From: Vulcanimicrobiota bacterium
GTDB lineage: Bacteria > Vulcanimicrobiota > Vulcanimicrobiia > Vulcanimicrobiales > Vulcanimicrobiaceae
DNA length: 64,000 nucleotides
Assembly (NCBI GenBank): GCA_013036095.1
Contig: JAAXCW010000005.1
Location: forward strand, 1-64,000
Direction: 5' to 3'
The notes below the pieces were generated by a model. That model saw only the letters and a list, made by a program, of their open reading frames with translations. It ran no database searches and had not been told where the DNA came from. Positions 25,164-33,259 of the stretch are shown one piece after another (position 1 is the first letter of the stretch; each line of letters starts with the position of its first letter). A program made the position numbers and the translations under genes.

Positions 25164-26711
25164 TTATTGCCGAACTGTGCGGGAACGGCCATCGTCGAAA
25201 TGTGCCGCCGGTTTCGCATAGAGCTTGGCGTTTGCTAAATCGAACGTGAGCACGAAGTTTTTGAGCAGACCCAAGCCGATATTGCCGGCCGCGAAACGAT
25301 CGGCAAACGCGCCCTGACTACCGAGCATGATGTTGGCGTAGTTGTTGAAGAAACGAAATGGGCCGATGTCGAGCTCGTCGACGACGGCTCCCACCGCGCT
25401 GGCCGATCCGCCGACGCCCATGTTATTGGCAAACCTTCCCCCGGCGTACTGGATCAGGCCGGCGTGCGCGCGAATGAACGGACTGTACACCAGCAGCTCG
25501 TTGCCGTTGCCCGTATCGATCACGAAACGCCCGTCGGTGCCGTTGACCTTGGCCTGAAGCTCGACGAGCTCCCGATCGCTGTCGACGTCAAATTTCGTGC
25601 CTTCTGCTTTCAACGTGCCGGGCTTCGCAAACGTCATCGTCTGCGCATCCGGGTCGACGCGCACTTCAGCCGCCGCGAAGAATGGATATCCGAGAATGCC
25701 GTCGATGGGCTGTGCTCCCGTTACTCCTCGCAGATCGAGCACCGTCACCATCCGCACCGGCAGCGCGACAGTTCCAATGTGAATCGCATCTAAAGGCGCA
25801 ACTCCAAGGCCGCCGGTGCGCTGCGCGCCCGCGACTTCCAGTTGCCCTTGCGGTGTTAAGCCGGCTTCTTTGGCGACGTGCGCGTCCAGCACGACGGCCT
25901 GCGCGCCGCTGTCGAGGAGAAACGTATATTCGCGTCCGGAGATGTTCAGGCGCACGTAATCATGGCCGTCGTGCACTTCCAGCGGGATCGTGACAGGCAC
26001 CGAGGTCTGCACGGTCGGAGCTTCAGGCAACGTGAAGACATCGGCGCCAATCGGCCGGTCGACAATGACGTTAACGGTTTCGCGCGTCAGATCGAAGGCG
26101 TGGTCGCCGTTGGATTCGATCGAGCGCTGCGCTATCAACACCCCCGCAAAGAGCCGGTAATCGTAATAGTCTTCTGTATCGGTTCCGTCGGTGTCGTCAT
26201 ATGCGACGCGATCGAGCATCGAGCTCGTCCGGTCGAGATAGATCGTTTCAGGCTGTCCTTGCGGCGGAGCGACGGCAATCACATACACGTCGCGTCCGTC
26301 GGGCAGCCGCTGCGCTCCTAAATAGCGATCGTACTGCGGCTCGGTCACGAATCGATCGCTTTCGATAAAATCCCCGGTTCGCTGACGCTGCAGGAGCAAT
26401 CCGCGCAGCTTTCTGATCGCACCGTTCTCGTTTACGGCGTATTCGCGTCCGTTCAGCCGGAAATTCGACTCCCGCCGCACGCCGGTATTCTCGTCGTACC
26501 GCTGATCGTTGCCGCTGCGCCAGCTGTGAAAGATCCCTTGCAGCGCGGCGCCGCTCACCATGCCGATCAGTTCGATCGAACGTGCGTCGCGCGCGTGCAT
26601 TGCAGCAATTGCCGTTTTTCGCGCGGCAAGAACGCTTGCAAGGTCCGGCGCGGACTGAGCTCGCGCCGCCAGCGGCAAGGCAAGCGTGGCAGCCAACAGC
26701 GCGAAGAGCAC
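25164..26711 (-). CDS. Secreted retropepsin-like aspartic protease with two Asp motifs
   Basis: The product of about 515 residues starts with a signal peptide (VLFALLAATLALPLAARAQS). Two separate clan AA motifs are visible: FLLDSGAQAVVLD and, about 120 residues on, FVIDTGNGNELLVY; each is followed by a hydrophobic GILGYPF / NIGLGLL-like segment, so one chain may form the two-lobed active site. I start at GTG 26711, seven bases after the stop of the transglycosylase gene. It lies inside the flagellar-type array, between the transglycosylase and the hypothetical gene, where proteases are not normally found. Confidence 0.8.
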   Translation of the reverse strand: MLFALLAATLALPLAARAQSAPDLASVLAARKTAIAAMHARDARSIELIGMVSGAALQGIFHSWRSGNDQRYDENTGVRRESNFRLNGREYAVNENGAIRKLRGLLLQRQRTGDFIESDRFVTEPQYDRYLGAQRLPDGRDVYVIAVAPPQGQPETIYLDRTSSMLDRVAYDDTDGTDTEDYYDYRLFAGVLIAQRSIESNGDHAFDLTRETVNVIVDRPIGADVFTLPEAPTVQTSVPVTIPLEVHDGHDYVRLNISGREYTFLLDSGAQAVVLDAHVAKEAGLTPQGQLEVAGAQRTGGLGVAPLDAIHIGTVALPVRMVTVLDLRGVTGAQPIDGILGYPFFAAAEVRVDPDAQTMTFAKPGTLKAEGTKFDVDSDRELVELQAKVNGTDGRFVIDTGNGNELLVYSPFIRAHAGLIQYAGGRFANNMGVGGSASAVGAVVDELDIGPFRFFNNYANIMLGSQGAFADRFAAGNIGLGLLKNFVLTFDLANAKLYAKPAAHFDDGRSRTVRQ

Positions 26712-26715
26712 CTTG

Positions 26716-27177
26716 TTAAGGCCGCAGTTTGTAGCGGCGGTAGCTCTCCAGGACGTTGTCGACGTACGCACGCGTTTCTGCATATGGCGGGATGCCGCCA
26801 TACTTCTCGACGGCGCCCGGTCCTGCATTGTAGGCGGCTACGGCCCTCAGTGTGTCCCCGCGAAAACGGTCTAAGAGTCCGCGCAGGTAGCGCGTTCCGC
26901 CGTTGACGTTTTGCTGGGGATCGTAAGCGTCGGTCACTCCCAGCTCGGCAGCGGTTGCAGGTTCAAGCTGCATCAACCCCTGCGCTCCCGTCGCCGAAGT
27001 TGCGCGCGGATCGAACGCGGATTCGTTCGCGACGATTGCTTTTACGAGCGCTTTGTCGACGTGCCACTGGGCGGCGCTCGATGCGATCAGACCGTCGAAA
27101 TGCTCAACCGAAGGAGCGGGAAGCGGCGCATCAACGTCAAGCGCCGGCGGTGGATCGATCTGTTCGATGCGCCGCAA
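26716..27177 (-). CDS. Lytic transglycosylase (SLT domain)
   Basis: The 153-residue product is an SLT-type murein lytic transglycosylase: LVKAIVANESAFDPRATS (catalytic Glu in NES), GAQGLMQL, QQNVNGGTRYLRGLL and AVAAYNAGPGAVEKYGG are family motifs. No signal peptide is seen from the TTG at 27177; export through the machine itself, as for FlgJ- or T3SS-type transglycosylases, is an inference. It follows fliI by 26 bp and would open peptidoglycan for the rod. Confidence 0.88.
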   Translation of the reverse strand: MRRIEQIDPPPALDVDAPLPAPSVEHFDGLIASSAAQWHVDKALVKAIVANESAFDPRATSATGAQGLMQLEPATAAELGVTDAYDPQQNVNGGTRYLRGLLDRFRGDTLRAVAAYNAGPGAVEKYGGIPPYAETRAYVDNVLESYRRYKLRP

Positions 27178-27203
27178 GATCGCGGTCAGAGCGGCCGGCG
27201 GTT

Positions 27204-28436
27204 CTATATCTTCTCCTCCAAAAACGTCGCGAGCTCGCGCAGGCTTTCGATGGCCGTTCTCGGGTCGATGGTTCCACCGTACAAAAGGCGGTCGATTGCA
27301 CTTTCGCGTTCCGCGGCTGTACCGGCGCTCTCCGGAGAAAGCATTCCCAGCGCGCGCGCGTCGCTCGAATTCGCCAACGCTGCGATTGCGGATCGTACGA
27401 CCGCCGCATCGGCGGCGTGTCCGGCACCCACGACCGAACGCATCGTGCGGCTAACGCTGGCCGGCACGTCGATGGCCGGAAATTTACCGGCAGCGGCCAG
27501 AACCGGCGAAAGCTGGATGTGACCGTCCAGTAAAGCGCGCGCCGCTTCACTCACCGGGTCCCGATCGTCGCCGTCGTTTAGGATCGTTGCGAAAAGCGTT
27601 ATCGATCCGGTTTCGAACGCACCGGCCGTTTCGGTGAACGAGGCGAGTTCGGCGAAAACGCGCGGCGGGTAGCCGCCGCGTCCTGCTCTCTCGCCACAAG
27701 CGGTTGCAATCTCGCGCAGCGCTGCGGCAAACCGCGCGAGGCTGTCGACGATGAGCAGTACGTGCAATCCACGGGAGCGCAATGCGTTTGCCTGTGCCAT
27801 GGCAAGGTGTGCAGCCCTCACCCGTTCTGCCGCGGAACGATCGCCCGTAGCGCAATACATGGTAGCGCGATCCGGAATGGCGCGCAGCCATTTTTCGGCT
27901 TCGCGCCCGCGCTCGCCGATGAGCCCGACAACGATTGCATCTGCCTGCGAGCCGCTCACAAGAGCCTCGAGCAGCGTTGATTTTCCAGAGCCGGGGTTTC
28001 CAAAAATACCGATCCGCGCCCCCGTTCCAACCGTCAGCAGCGAGTCAATGGTCGCGAGGCCGGTCCAGAACGGCTCGCAGATCGCGCGCCGCGTATCGGG
28101 CGAGGGAGCCGGCACGCCAACGCTCCGGCGACTCTCCGGAATGCCGCGCTTCCCATCGAGCGGTCTACCATTCGCATCAAAAGCTCGCCCTAACACGCAG
28201 AGCCCGAGCGGCGCTTCGAGGGCGGCGGCATCGGTGCAAATGACGTTTCCCGGCGCAATCCCATCGATCGCGCCGTGCGGCGTTACGAGTACCCTCCCGT
28301 CACAGAGCGCCGCGACGCTTCCGTAAAGCACGCCGCGCGCACACGCGATGCGCACACCCGTCCCAACTATCGCAGCCGGCAGGCGCGCCTCTATGACAGC
28401 GGCCCGCGCGGAGACAACCGAGCCGTACGCGATCAT
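27204..28436 (-). CDS. fliI: Flagellar-type export ATPase FliI
   Basis: The 410-residue product is the cytosolic ATPase that unfolds and delivers export substrates. Walker A is GNPGSGKST (146-154), Walker B is LLIVDSLARFA, and PYSESTARAL-like and catalytic Glu (IGERGREAEKWL) segments are present. It is slightly shorter than typical FliI (about 440). It is directly coupled to fliH (4-bp overlap) and is followed by the transglycosylase; no fliJ is recognisable after it. Confidence 0.95.
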   Translation of the reverse strand: MIAYGSVVSARAAVIEARLPAAIVGTGVRIACARGVLYGSVAALCDGRVLVTPHGAIDGIAPGNVICTDAAALEAPLGLCVLGRAFDANGRPLDGKRGIPESRRSVGVPAPSPDTRRAICEPFWTGLATIDSLLTVGTGARIGIFGNPGSGKSTLLEALVSGSQADAIVVGLIGERGREAEKWLRAIPDRATMYCATGDRSAAERVRAAHLAMAQANALRSRGLHVLLIVDSLARFAAALREIATACGERAGRGGYPPRVFAELASFTETAGAFETGSITLFATILNDGDDRDPVSEAARALLDGHIQLSPVLAAAGKFPAIDVPASVSRTMRSVVGAGHAADAAVVRSAIAALANSSDARALGMLSPESAGTAAERESAIDRLLYGGTIDPRTAIESLRELATFLEEKI

Positions 28437-28909
28437 CGATACGCCCGCAAGACCGCATCGAGCCGGACGCCGAGCGTAACGTCGATCGTTCCGCCGGTAA
28501 CTTCTAAAACTGCGTCTCCCCGGCGCAGATCGCGATCTTCAACCGTTTCTATGGCGCCCGCTTCGAGCGAGCTCATATCTTCGGGATGAACCCGCACGCG
28601 AACCGGACGCTCGCCGTGACAACGCTGCACCGCGCGCCGCACGATCTCTGCTATCGACGCGGGCGCGAGCTGCAATTCTCGGCCGAGGACTTCGGCGGCG
28701 ATGTCACAGAGCAGCGCCGCCAACGTCGATTCCAGCGCTTCCTCGACCCGCGCGCGAAACAGCCGGACATCGCGAGCCGCCGCAATTTCGTGCTCCAACC
28801 CGGCTGCGCTGCCGGTTACCTCTTCTATCGCTTCCGTCGCCGGGACCGCAAAGAGCTGCTCTTCGCGTAACGCATCTACCAAACTGCGGAACTCTTCAGG
28901 CGTTTGCAA
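28433..28909 (-). CDS. fliH: FliH-like export stator/regulator
   Basis: FliH binds FliI as a dimer and links it to the C-ring. This 158-residue protein has a predicted long helix (AAGLEHEIAAARDVRLFRARVEEALESTLA), then the FliH/V-ATPase-E-like domain LCDIAAEVLGRELQLAPASIAEIVRRAV, and ends VLEVTGGTIDVTLGVRLDAVLRAYR. Length and position fit FliH; the sequence is diverged. Confidence 0.75.
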   Translation of the reverse strand: MQTPEEFRSLVDALREEQLFAVPATEAIEEVTGSAAGLEHEIAAARDVRLFRARVEEALESTLAALLCDIAAEVLGRELQLAPASIAEIVRRAVQRCHGERPVRVRVHPEDMSSLEAGAIETVEDRDLRRGDAVLEVTGGTIDVTLGVRLDAVLRAYR

Positions 28910-30359
28910 TGAAACTCTCCGGATCCGTCAGGAGCGGCGAAAGGGGACGCTGCATGCGGCGCACTATCGCTGAGCGTTCTTCCGGCGGATACATGTCGAG
29001 GACCGCCGCGGCAGTCGATGCCGGTAGCGCACTGATGATCGCGGCCGCTGCATGGGGCGGCTCGTTCTTGAGCGCGCCGCGCACTTTGGCAGGCGGAATT
29101 CCGGAGACCGCGGCGGTTCCGCGCGCAATTCGCGACCGTTCGATGAGCGGCCGGAGCAATGCCGCAAACGCGGGAATGCACCAGCGCAGGGCGATAAGCA
29201 TCGCAAACGCGGTAACGAGCGTCGGCAAAAGCGGCACGATCGCGCCGTAGGCAAGCCACCATCCGTCCTTGCGCGGCGCACTGGCGTGCGCGAACGCAAT
29301 GGTTCCAACCTGGAGCGAGTCGCCGCGGCGCGGATCGATCCCGAGCGCGGCGGCGGCAAGCGCGCGGACCTGATAGAGATCGACTCCGCGCGCAGCGTCG
29401 ACAAAAACGGCAGCCGTAATGCGCGCGATTCGCGCACCGGCGGACGTCGCCGAGAATTGCCGCGTCTCGCTTCCGCGATCTAATTGCTGCTCCGAGCGTT
29501 CGTAATGTTTGCCCCCTGCGTCATAACGTTCGCGCTGCAGTGTTCCGTCAATCGCTCCACTTCCCGACGGGAGGCGCCGTTCTACCGAACTTTGCAGCGC
29601 CCGGCGATCGTAGTCGACCTGTACGCGCACGATAGCGGCGCCGGCGCCGATGGCAGCGTCCAGAGCGGATTGCAGTGACGCCTGCAAGTCGTTGGCGTCG
29701 CCGCTCTCGACCGAATTCCCCAGCGCGACGCCGCGATCGTCGACGATGGTCACGCGCCGGCTATCGAGCCCGGCGACGCTCGCGGCGACGAACGACCGAA
29801 TACCGTCCACGGCGTTCGAAGAAAGATGCGCGCCCGGCTGCAACCGAAGCCGTACGCTCGCGCTGGCATCGCGTGCAGTTTCGTCCGCAAAATAAGCCGG
29901 CTTGGCGGGAGCGATGATGATCTTCGCATCCGCAATTCCATCTATGCCGCGCAGCGCTAACTCGATGTCGCCGGCCAGCCCGTCACGTGCTTGCGCGTCG
30001 ATGACCTCCTGCGGTGTCAGTGCACCGACTTTGCCGAACAAGTCGCCGGAGCTCTCCACGTGTGCGTGCGGGACACCGGCAAGCGACAGGCGCAGCAAAA
30101 GATCGCCGCGGCGATTCGCCTGCACGAGAACGTTGTCGCTAACAGGCGTGAACGGCACGTTCCACCCGGCAAGCCGCTCCTCGATTTCGCTGAGTTGTTC
30201 GGTGTGCAAGGCGGAAGAAAACAGCAGTACGCGCTGCGGATGCGCCATGACCGCGGCTACGATAGAAACGATGACGACGATCGTCAAAGCCGCCAAACTC
30301 GCCAGCCGCGCGCTCTTGGGCAAACGGTTCCAGAGTTCGAATAGCGCTGCGGGGTGCAC
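28896..30359 (-). CDS. fliF: FliF-like MS-ring protein fused to a FliG middle-domain-like segment
   Basis: The 487-residue MS-ring protein has two membrane spans (about residues 18-39 and 375-400) and a periplasmic ring domain between them, with family sequence such as LFSSALHTEQLSEIEERL, ANRRGDLLLRLSLAGVP and IITAAVFVDAAR. The last 60 residues, after the second span, resemble the FliG middle domain: LKNEPPHAAAAIISAL and AAAVLDMYPPEERSAIVRRM match LxxEHPQxIAxILxxL and AAxVLxxLPExLRxDVxxRI. No FliG C-terminal torque helix follows, and the next gene is fliH. This would be a natural FliF-FliG fusion with a reduced FliG. Confidence 0.85.
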   Translation of the reverse strand: MHPAALFELWNRLPKSARLASLAALTIVVIVSIVAAVMAHPQRVLLFSSALHTEQLSEIEERLAGWNVPFTPVSDNVLVQANRRGDLLLRLSLAGVPHAHVESSGDLFGKVGALTPQEVIDAQARDGLAGDIELALRGIDGIADAKIIIAPAKPAYFADETARDASASVRLRLQPGAHLSSNAVDGIRSFVAASVAGLDSRRVTIVDDRGVALGNSVESGDANDLQASLQSALDAAIGAGAAIVRVQVDYDRRALQSSVERRLPSGSGAIDGTLQRERYDAGGKHYERSEQQLDRGSETRQFSATSAGARIARITAAVFVDAARGVDLYQVRALAAAALGIDPRRGDSLQVGTIAFAHASAPRKDGWWLAYGAIVPLLPTLVTAFAMLIALRWCIPAFAALLRPLIERSRIARGTAAVSGIPPAKVRGALKNEPPHAAAAIISALPASTAAAVLDMYPPEERSAIVRRMQRPLSPLLTDPESFIANA

Positions 30360-30362
30360 CCG

Positions 30363-30644
30363 CTAGACCTGCATCGTGAAAATCGCTTGCAGCGCTTGCG
30401 CAGTGCGCTGAGCGGCCGCCGTCGCGACCGCCAAAGCAACGTCGGCCCGCGCGCGTTCGTAGACGGCGCTTTGAAGATCGCCGGAGCCTGACGCGAACCG
30501 TTCCTCGGCGGCGCCCGCCGAATTCAAGACCGAACCGACGTCGTCGAGTACCTTACCGAAAGCATCGGCGGGCGGCTGCGCCGGAAGTGCCGAGCGCGAA
30601 ATCGCGGGCTGCGGGCTCGGAACATCGGGCACAAACGTCGTCAT
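30363..30644 (-). CDS. fliE: FliE-like rod adaptor
   Basis: FliE joins the MS ring to the rod. The 93-residue product has a Pro-rich N-terminus, then a helical part ending DVALAVATAAAQRTAQALQAIFTMQV, which matches the FliE C-terminus (…LxxxVxxRNKLVxAYQEIMRMQV) including the final MQV. It lies 3 bp before fliF and overlaps flgC (ATGA). Confidence 0.85.
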   Translation of the reverse strand: MTTFVPDVPSPQPAISRSALPAQPPADAFGKVLDDVGSVLNSAGAAEERFASGSGDLQSAVYERARADVALAVATAAAQRTAQALQAIFTMQV

Positions 30645-30970
30645 AAGCGTCCCATGTCGATCGTGCGCTCCGCAAGATGTTTTCCGATTTCAAAGACCGA
30701 GGCGTTCGCTTCATAGGCGCGCGATGCGTTCAGAACCGACACCATCTCCGCTAGGATTCCGCCATCGTCTCTGCGCGCAACGGCGCCGGAAAAAACGACT
30801 TGCCGTGAGTCGCCGTCATCGTTGATCGCGAATTGCGGAACGAGGCGTTCGTAGGAGCCTTTGGGTCCCGCGGCTTGCGCAGCCGCGACGTTGCGGGCAA
30901 GAACGTCGAGCGCGGCGCGCTGCGCGTCCATGCCGCTTGCAGCGGTCCGTAAGAGATCGAGACTATCCAT
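30641..30970 (-). CDS. flgC: Flagellar rod protein FlgC-like
   Basis: The 109-residue product is a rod protein: LLRTAASGMDAQRAALDVLARNVA matches the FlgC N-terminus (ASGLSAQRxRLxVxAxNIAN), GPKGSYERLVPQF follows and VSVLNASRAYEANASVFEIGKH is the C-terminal helix. It is shorter than the usual 130-140 residues. I start at the ATG overlapping the flgB stop. Confidence 0.85.
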   Translation of the reverse strand: MDSLDLLRTAASGMDAQRAALDVLARNVAAAQAAGPKGSYERLVPQFAINDDGDSRQVVFSGAVARRDDGGILAEMVSVLNASRAYEANASVFEIGKHLAERTIDMGRL

Positions 30971-31181
30971 GCGTAACGGATTTGATCTCCGCCAACCGCG
31001 CGTGTACGGCGTTGAGGAGAGCCTCGCTAAAGATCGCGCGACGAGCGGCTGAAGCGAGGAGAGTATCGCTCCGCGGCTGGCCAAATCCGGTCTGCGACTG
31101 CGAGACCGCTCCGGCCGCTGCCGAGAGATCGGTTCGCGCGCTCGAAAGCGCTGCGACTAAAGAACCTGCTACGTCGAACAT
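30963..31181 (-). CDS. flgB: Very short FlgB-like rod protein
   Basis: This 72-residue product occupies the flgB position, just before flgC (overlap of 8 bp). Its C-terminus ALLNAVHARLAEIKSVTHG is helical and recalls FlgB's end (…ELKSVIHG-like), but the N-terminal rod motif with NIAN is absent and the usual length is about 130. It may be a reduced FlgB; identity is weak and rests mostly on position. Confidence 0.45.
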   Translation of the reverse strand: MFDVAGSLVAALSSARTDLSAAAGAVSQSQTGFGQPRSDTLLASAARRAIFSEALLNAVHARLAEIKSVTHG

Positions 31182-31226
31182 GATGCGACGTTACTCGCGG
31201 CTCATGTCCGAAACCGTGCGCGAATG

Positions 31227-32282
31227 TTACCGCATCGTGTCCTTGCCTGGAATCGGCAGCCCGCCTCGGTCCAGTGGAATCGTGATCAGCAACTGCGTGA
31301 CTTCGCTGTAATTGCGGACGCCCGAAGCGATGCGATTCGACTTGAGGTAATTGTTGTACATCCTCCAGGAAAAGCGCGAAAAATCGATGTTGACGAAGCG
31401 CGCGTTGCGCTGACGCAGCGCGGCGAAATCCTGCCATACCTCAGGCACGAACATCTTGTGCGGGTAATGCGGCAGGCTCGGCAGGTACAAGAATATCTCG
31501 AGCCAGCCCGAGTACTGCGCTACGGCGTCCGAGTCGCGCATGCAGGTCAGCGCCGCGATATAGTTGGCTTCGTCCTCGCGATTGAAGCCGGCGACATGGC
31601 TCCATTCATGCGCTTGCGAAAACGGGCGCTCGAACCAGAGAAGGTCGGGCGCGAGCTGCGTTTCGAGCGTAAACGGATTGGTGAAGCCGCTGGTCCCATT
31701 CTTGTCCATGAAAAATCCGGCCAGCGTGGCTTTGGCGGGACCCACTGCCGGCGTCCAGCGATCGCCCAGCCGTTGGACCACCGGCCGCCACGCATTGCGC
31801 AAGAGCTCGAAGGCGAGCGCTTCGCCACGCGGCGCGTCGACGTTGAGCGCGTGCGCCGGGCGCGCGAGCCGGTTGAGTTCGGCAACCGCACGGCGGCGCA
31901 GCGCATCGACGTTCGCCGCTGTTAAGCGCGACCTGTCATAGGCGACCCGCGTCTGCAGCGGCGCGCGATCGTAGTCCCAGCCCCAGCCGCCGTAAAACCA
32001 GAGCGCGTACAAGCCGGCGACTCCGGCAATCCCGAAGACCATGCGCAGCAGCGGCAGACCGAACCGGCCGCGCCGCATGCGCTCGATATTGCGCCACACC
32101 TTGACGATCACCACGACTGCGCCGGCCAAGATCACCACGTCGCCCAGCGAAAACGAGAGCGCCGGCGTGAACGAGCCCCAAAAATTCTCCCACTTGGGAT
32201 ACCAGCCGTTGCTGAACGCGCTTTCGATCCAGGCCGCGGGCGGATGCCAGAGCGCGGCAAAGAGCCCCGCTACGATCAGCAG
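31227..32282 (-). CDS. DUF3810-family membrane protein with HExxH motif
   Basis: This is a DUF3810-like protein: WENFWGSFTPALSFSLGDVV near the start, two spans, then HEWSHVAGFNREDEANYIAALTCMRDSDAVAQYSGWL, with HExxH giving a possible zinc peptidase. Family members begin before the SLGDVV motif, so the GTG at 32138 is too late; the frame is open up to 32321 but holds no ATG, GTG or TTG, so I take the CTG at 32282 (also 32279). Function is unknown. It lies 29 bp after rpsI and 45 bp before flgB. Confidence 0.75.
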   Translation of the reverse strand: MLIVAGLFAALWHPPAAWIESAFSNGWYPKWENFWGSFTPALSFSLGDVVILAGAVVVIVKVWRNIERMRRGRFGLPLLRMVFGIAGVAGLYALWFYGGWGWDYDRAPLQTRVAYDRSRLTAANVDALRRRAVAELNRLARPAHALNVDAPRGEALAFELLRNAWRPVVQRLGDRWTPAVGPAKATLAGFFMDKNGTSGFTNPFTLETQLAPDLLWFERPFSQAHEWSHVAGFNREDEANYIAALTCMRDSDAVAQYSGWLEIFLYLPSLPHYPHKMFVPEVWQDFAALRQRNARFVNIDFSRFSWRMYNNYLKSNRIASGVRNYSEVTQLLITIPLDRGGLPIPGKDTMR

Positions 32283-32311
32283 CGCGTCGGCGAGAAGTTG
32301 TACGCGGAGTC

Positions 32312-32701
32312 TTAGCGTTTGCTAAATTGGAAGCGCTTGCGGGCGCGTTTGCGGCCGTACTTCTTCGACTCTTTTTCGCGATCGTCGCGCGTCAAGAGGC
32401 CGGCTTTGCGCAAAATCTCGCGCAGCGATTCGTCCATCTGCACCAGCGCGCGCGCGATGCCGTGACGCAGCGCGCCGGCTTGGCCGGACGTGCCGCCGCC
32501 TTCGACCTTTACGTCGATGTTGAAGCGCGTCAGGCTTTGCGTGACTTCGAGCGGTTGGCGAACGATCTGTTGCAGGGTTTGGCGCGTAAAATATTCTTCG
32601 AGCGGACGTTTGTTGACGGTGATCTTGCCTTCGCCGAGCGCGAGTCTCACGCGCGCGACGGAACGCTTGCGCCGTCCGGTACCTAGGAAGTTATCGTTCA
32701 A
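32312..32701 (-). CDS. rpsI: 30S ribosomal protein S9
   Basis: The 129-residue product has the uS9 sequence [45 protein letters not shown] and the C-terminal [17 protein letters not shown], whose last Lys-Arg contacts P-site tRNA. It overlaps rplM by 4 bp (ATGA). Confidence 0.99.
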   Translation of the reverse strand: MNDNFLGTGRRKRSVARVRLALGEGKITVNKRPLEEYFTRQTLQQIVRQPLEVTQSLTRFNIDVKVEGGGTSGQAGALRHGIARALVQMDESLREILRKAGLLTRDDREKESKKYGRKRARKRFQFSKR

Positions 32702-33123
32702 GGCAGCTCCTGCGGTTTTTGCGCATCGTGCGAATGCGTCGCACCCGTGTAAACTTTTAAACGGCCGAGACGTACGTCGCGCAGTCTATTGGTGGGCAGC
32801 ATGCCGCGCACGGCGCGCTCGACTAGGCGCTCCGGATGTTTTTCCATCAGGTCGCGCGCGGTCTGCAGTTTCAAACCGCCGGGATAGCCGCTGTGCCGGT
32901 AATACACCTTTTGGTCCCACTTGTTGCCGCCGAGCTCGACCTTTTCAGCGTTGATCACAATGACGAAGTCGCCGTCGTCAATGTGCGGCGTCCAGGTGGC
33001 TTTGTGCTTGCCCGCCAGGACACGCGAAATACGCACGGCGAGCGTGCCGAGACGCTGGCCCGCGGCGTCGACGATATACCAATCGTGCTTCGTCTCCGCG
33101 GTTTTCTGCTGGTACGTGCGCAT
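32698..33123 (-). CDS. rplM: 50S ribosomal protein L13
   Basis: The 141-residue product matches uL13: [67 protein letters not shown] and [18 protein letters not shown]. The start is the ATG at 33123 with AAGGAAG just upstream; an upstream-extended frame lacks family support. A good promoter precedes it. Confidence 0.99.
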   Translation of the reverse strand: MRTYQQKTAETKHDWYIVDAAGQRLGTLAVRISRVLAGKHKATWTPHIDDGDFVIVINAEKVELGGNKWDQKVYYRHSGYPGGLKLQTARDLMEKHPERLVERAVRGMLPTNRLRDVRLGRLKVYTGATHSHDAQKPQELP

Positions 33124-33154
33124 GGTCTTCCTTATAAGCGTGGGCAACCGACCT

Positions 33155-33184
33155 ACTATACGCGGAGCCCGCCGCACCCGTCAA
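33155..33184 (-). promoter_or_regulatory. Sigma-70-type promoter of rplM-rpsI
   Basis: On the minus strand TTGACG (33179-33184) and TATAGT (33155-33160) are 18 bp apart. Transcription would begin about 20-25 bases before the rplM ATG. It may drive DUF3810 and possibly the flagellar-type array as well, since no better promoter lies between. Confidence 0.75.
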
Positions 33185-33259
33185 GCCTGATTAAGGGCCT
33201 GTCAGGGTTTCGCATAGCCGAGAGGCGGGCGCCTGCTCCAACATGAAGGAAAGATTAGA

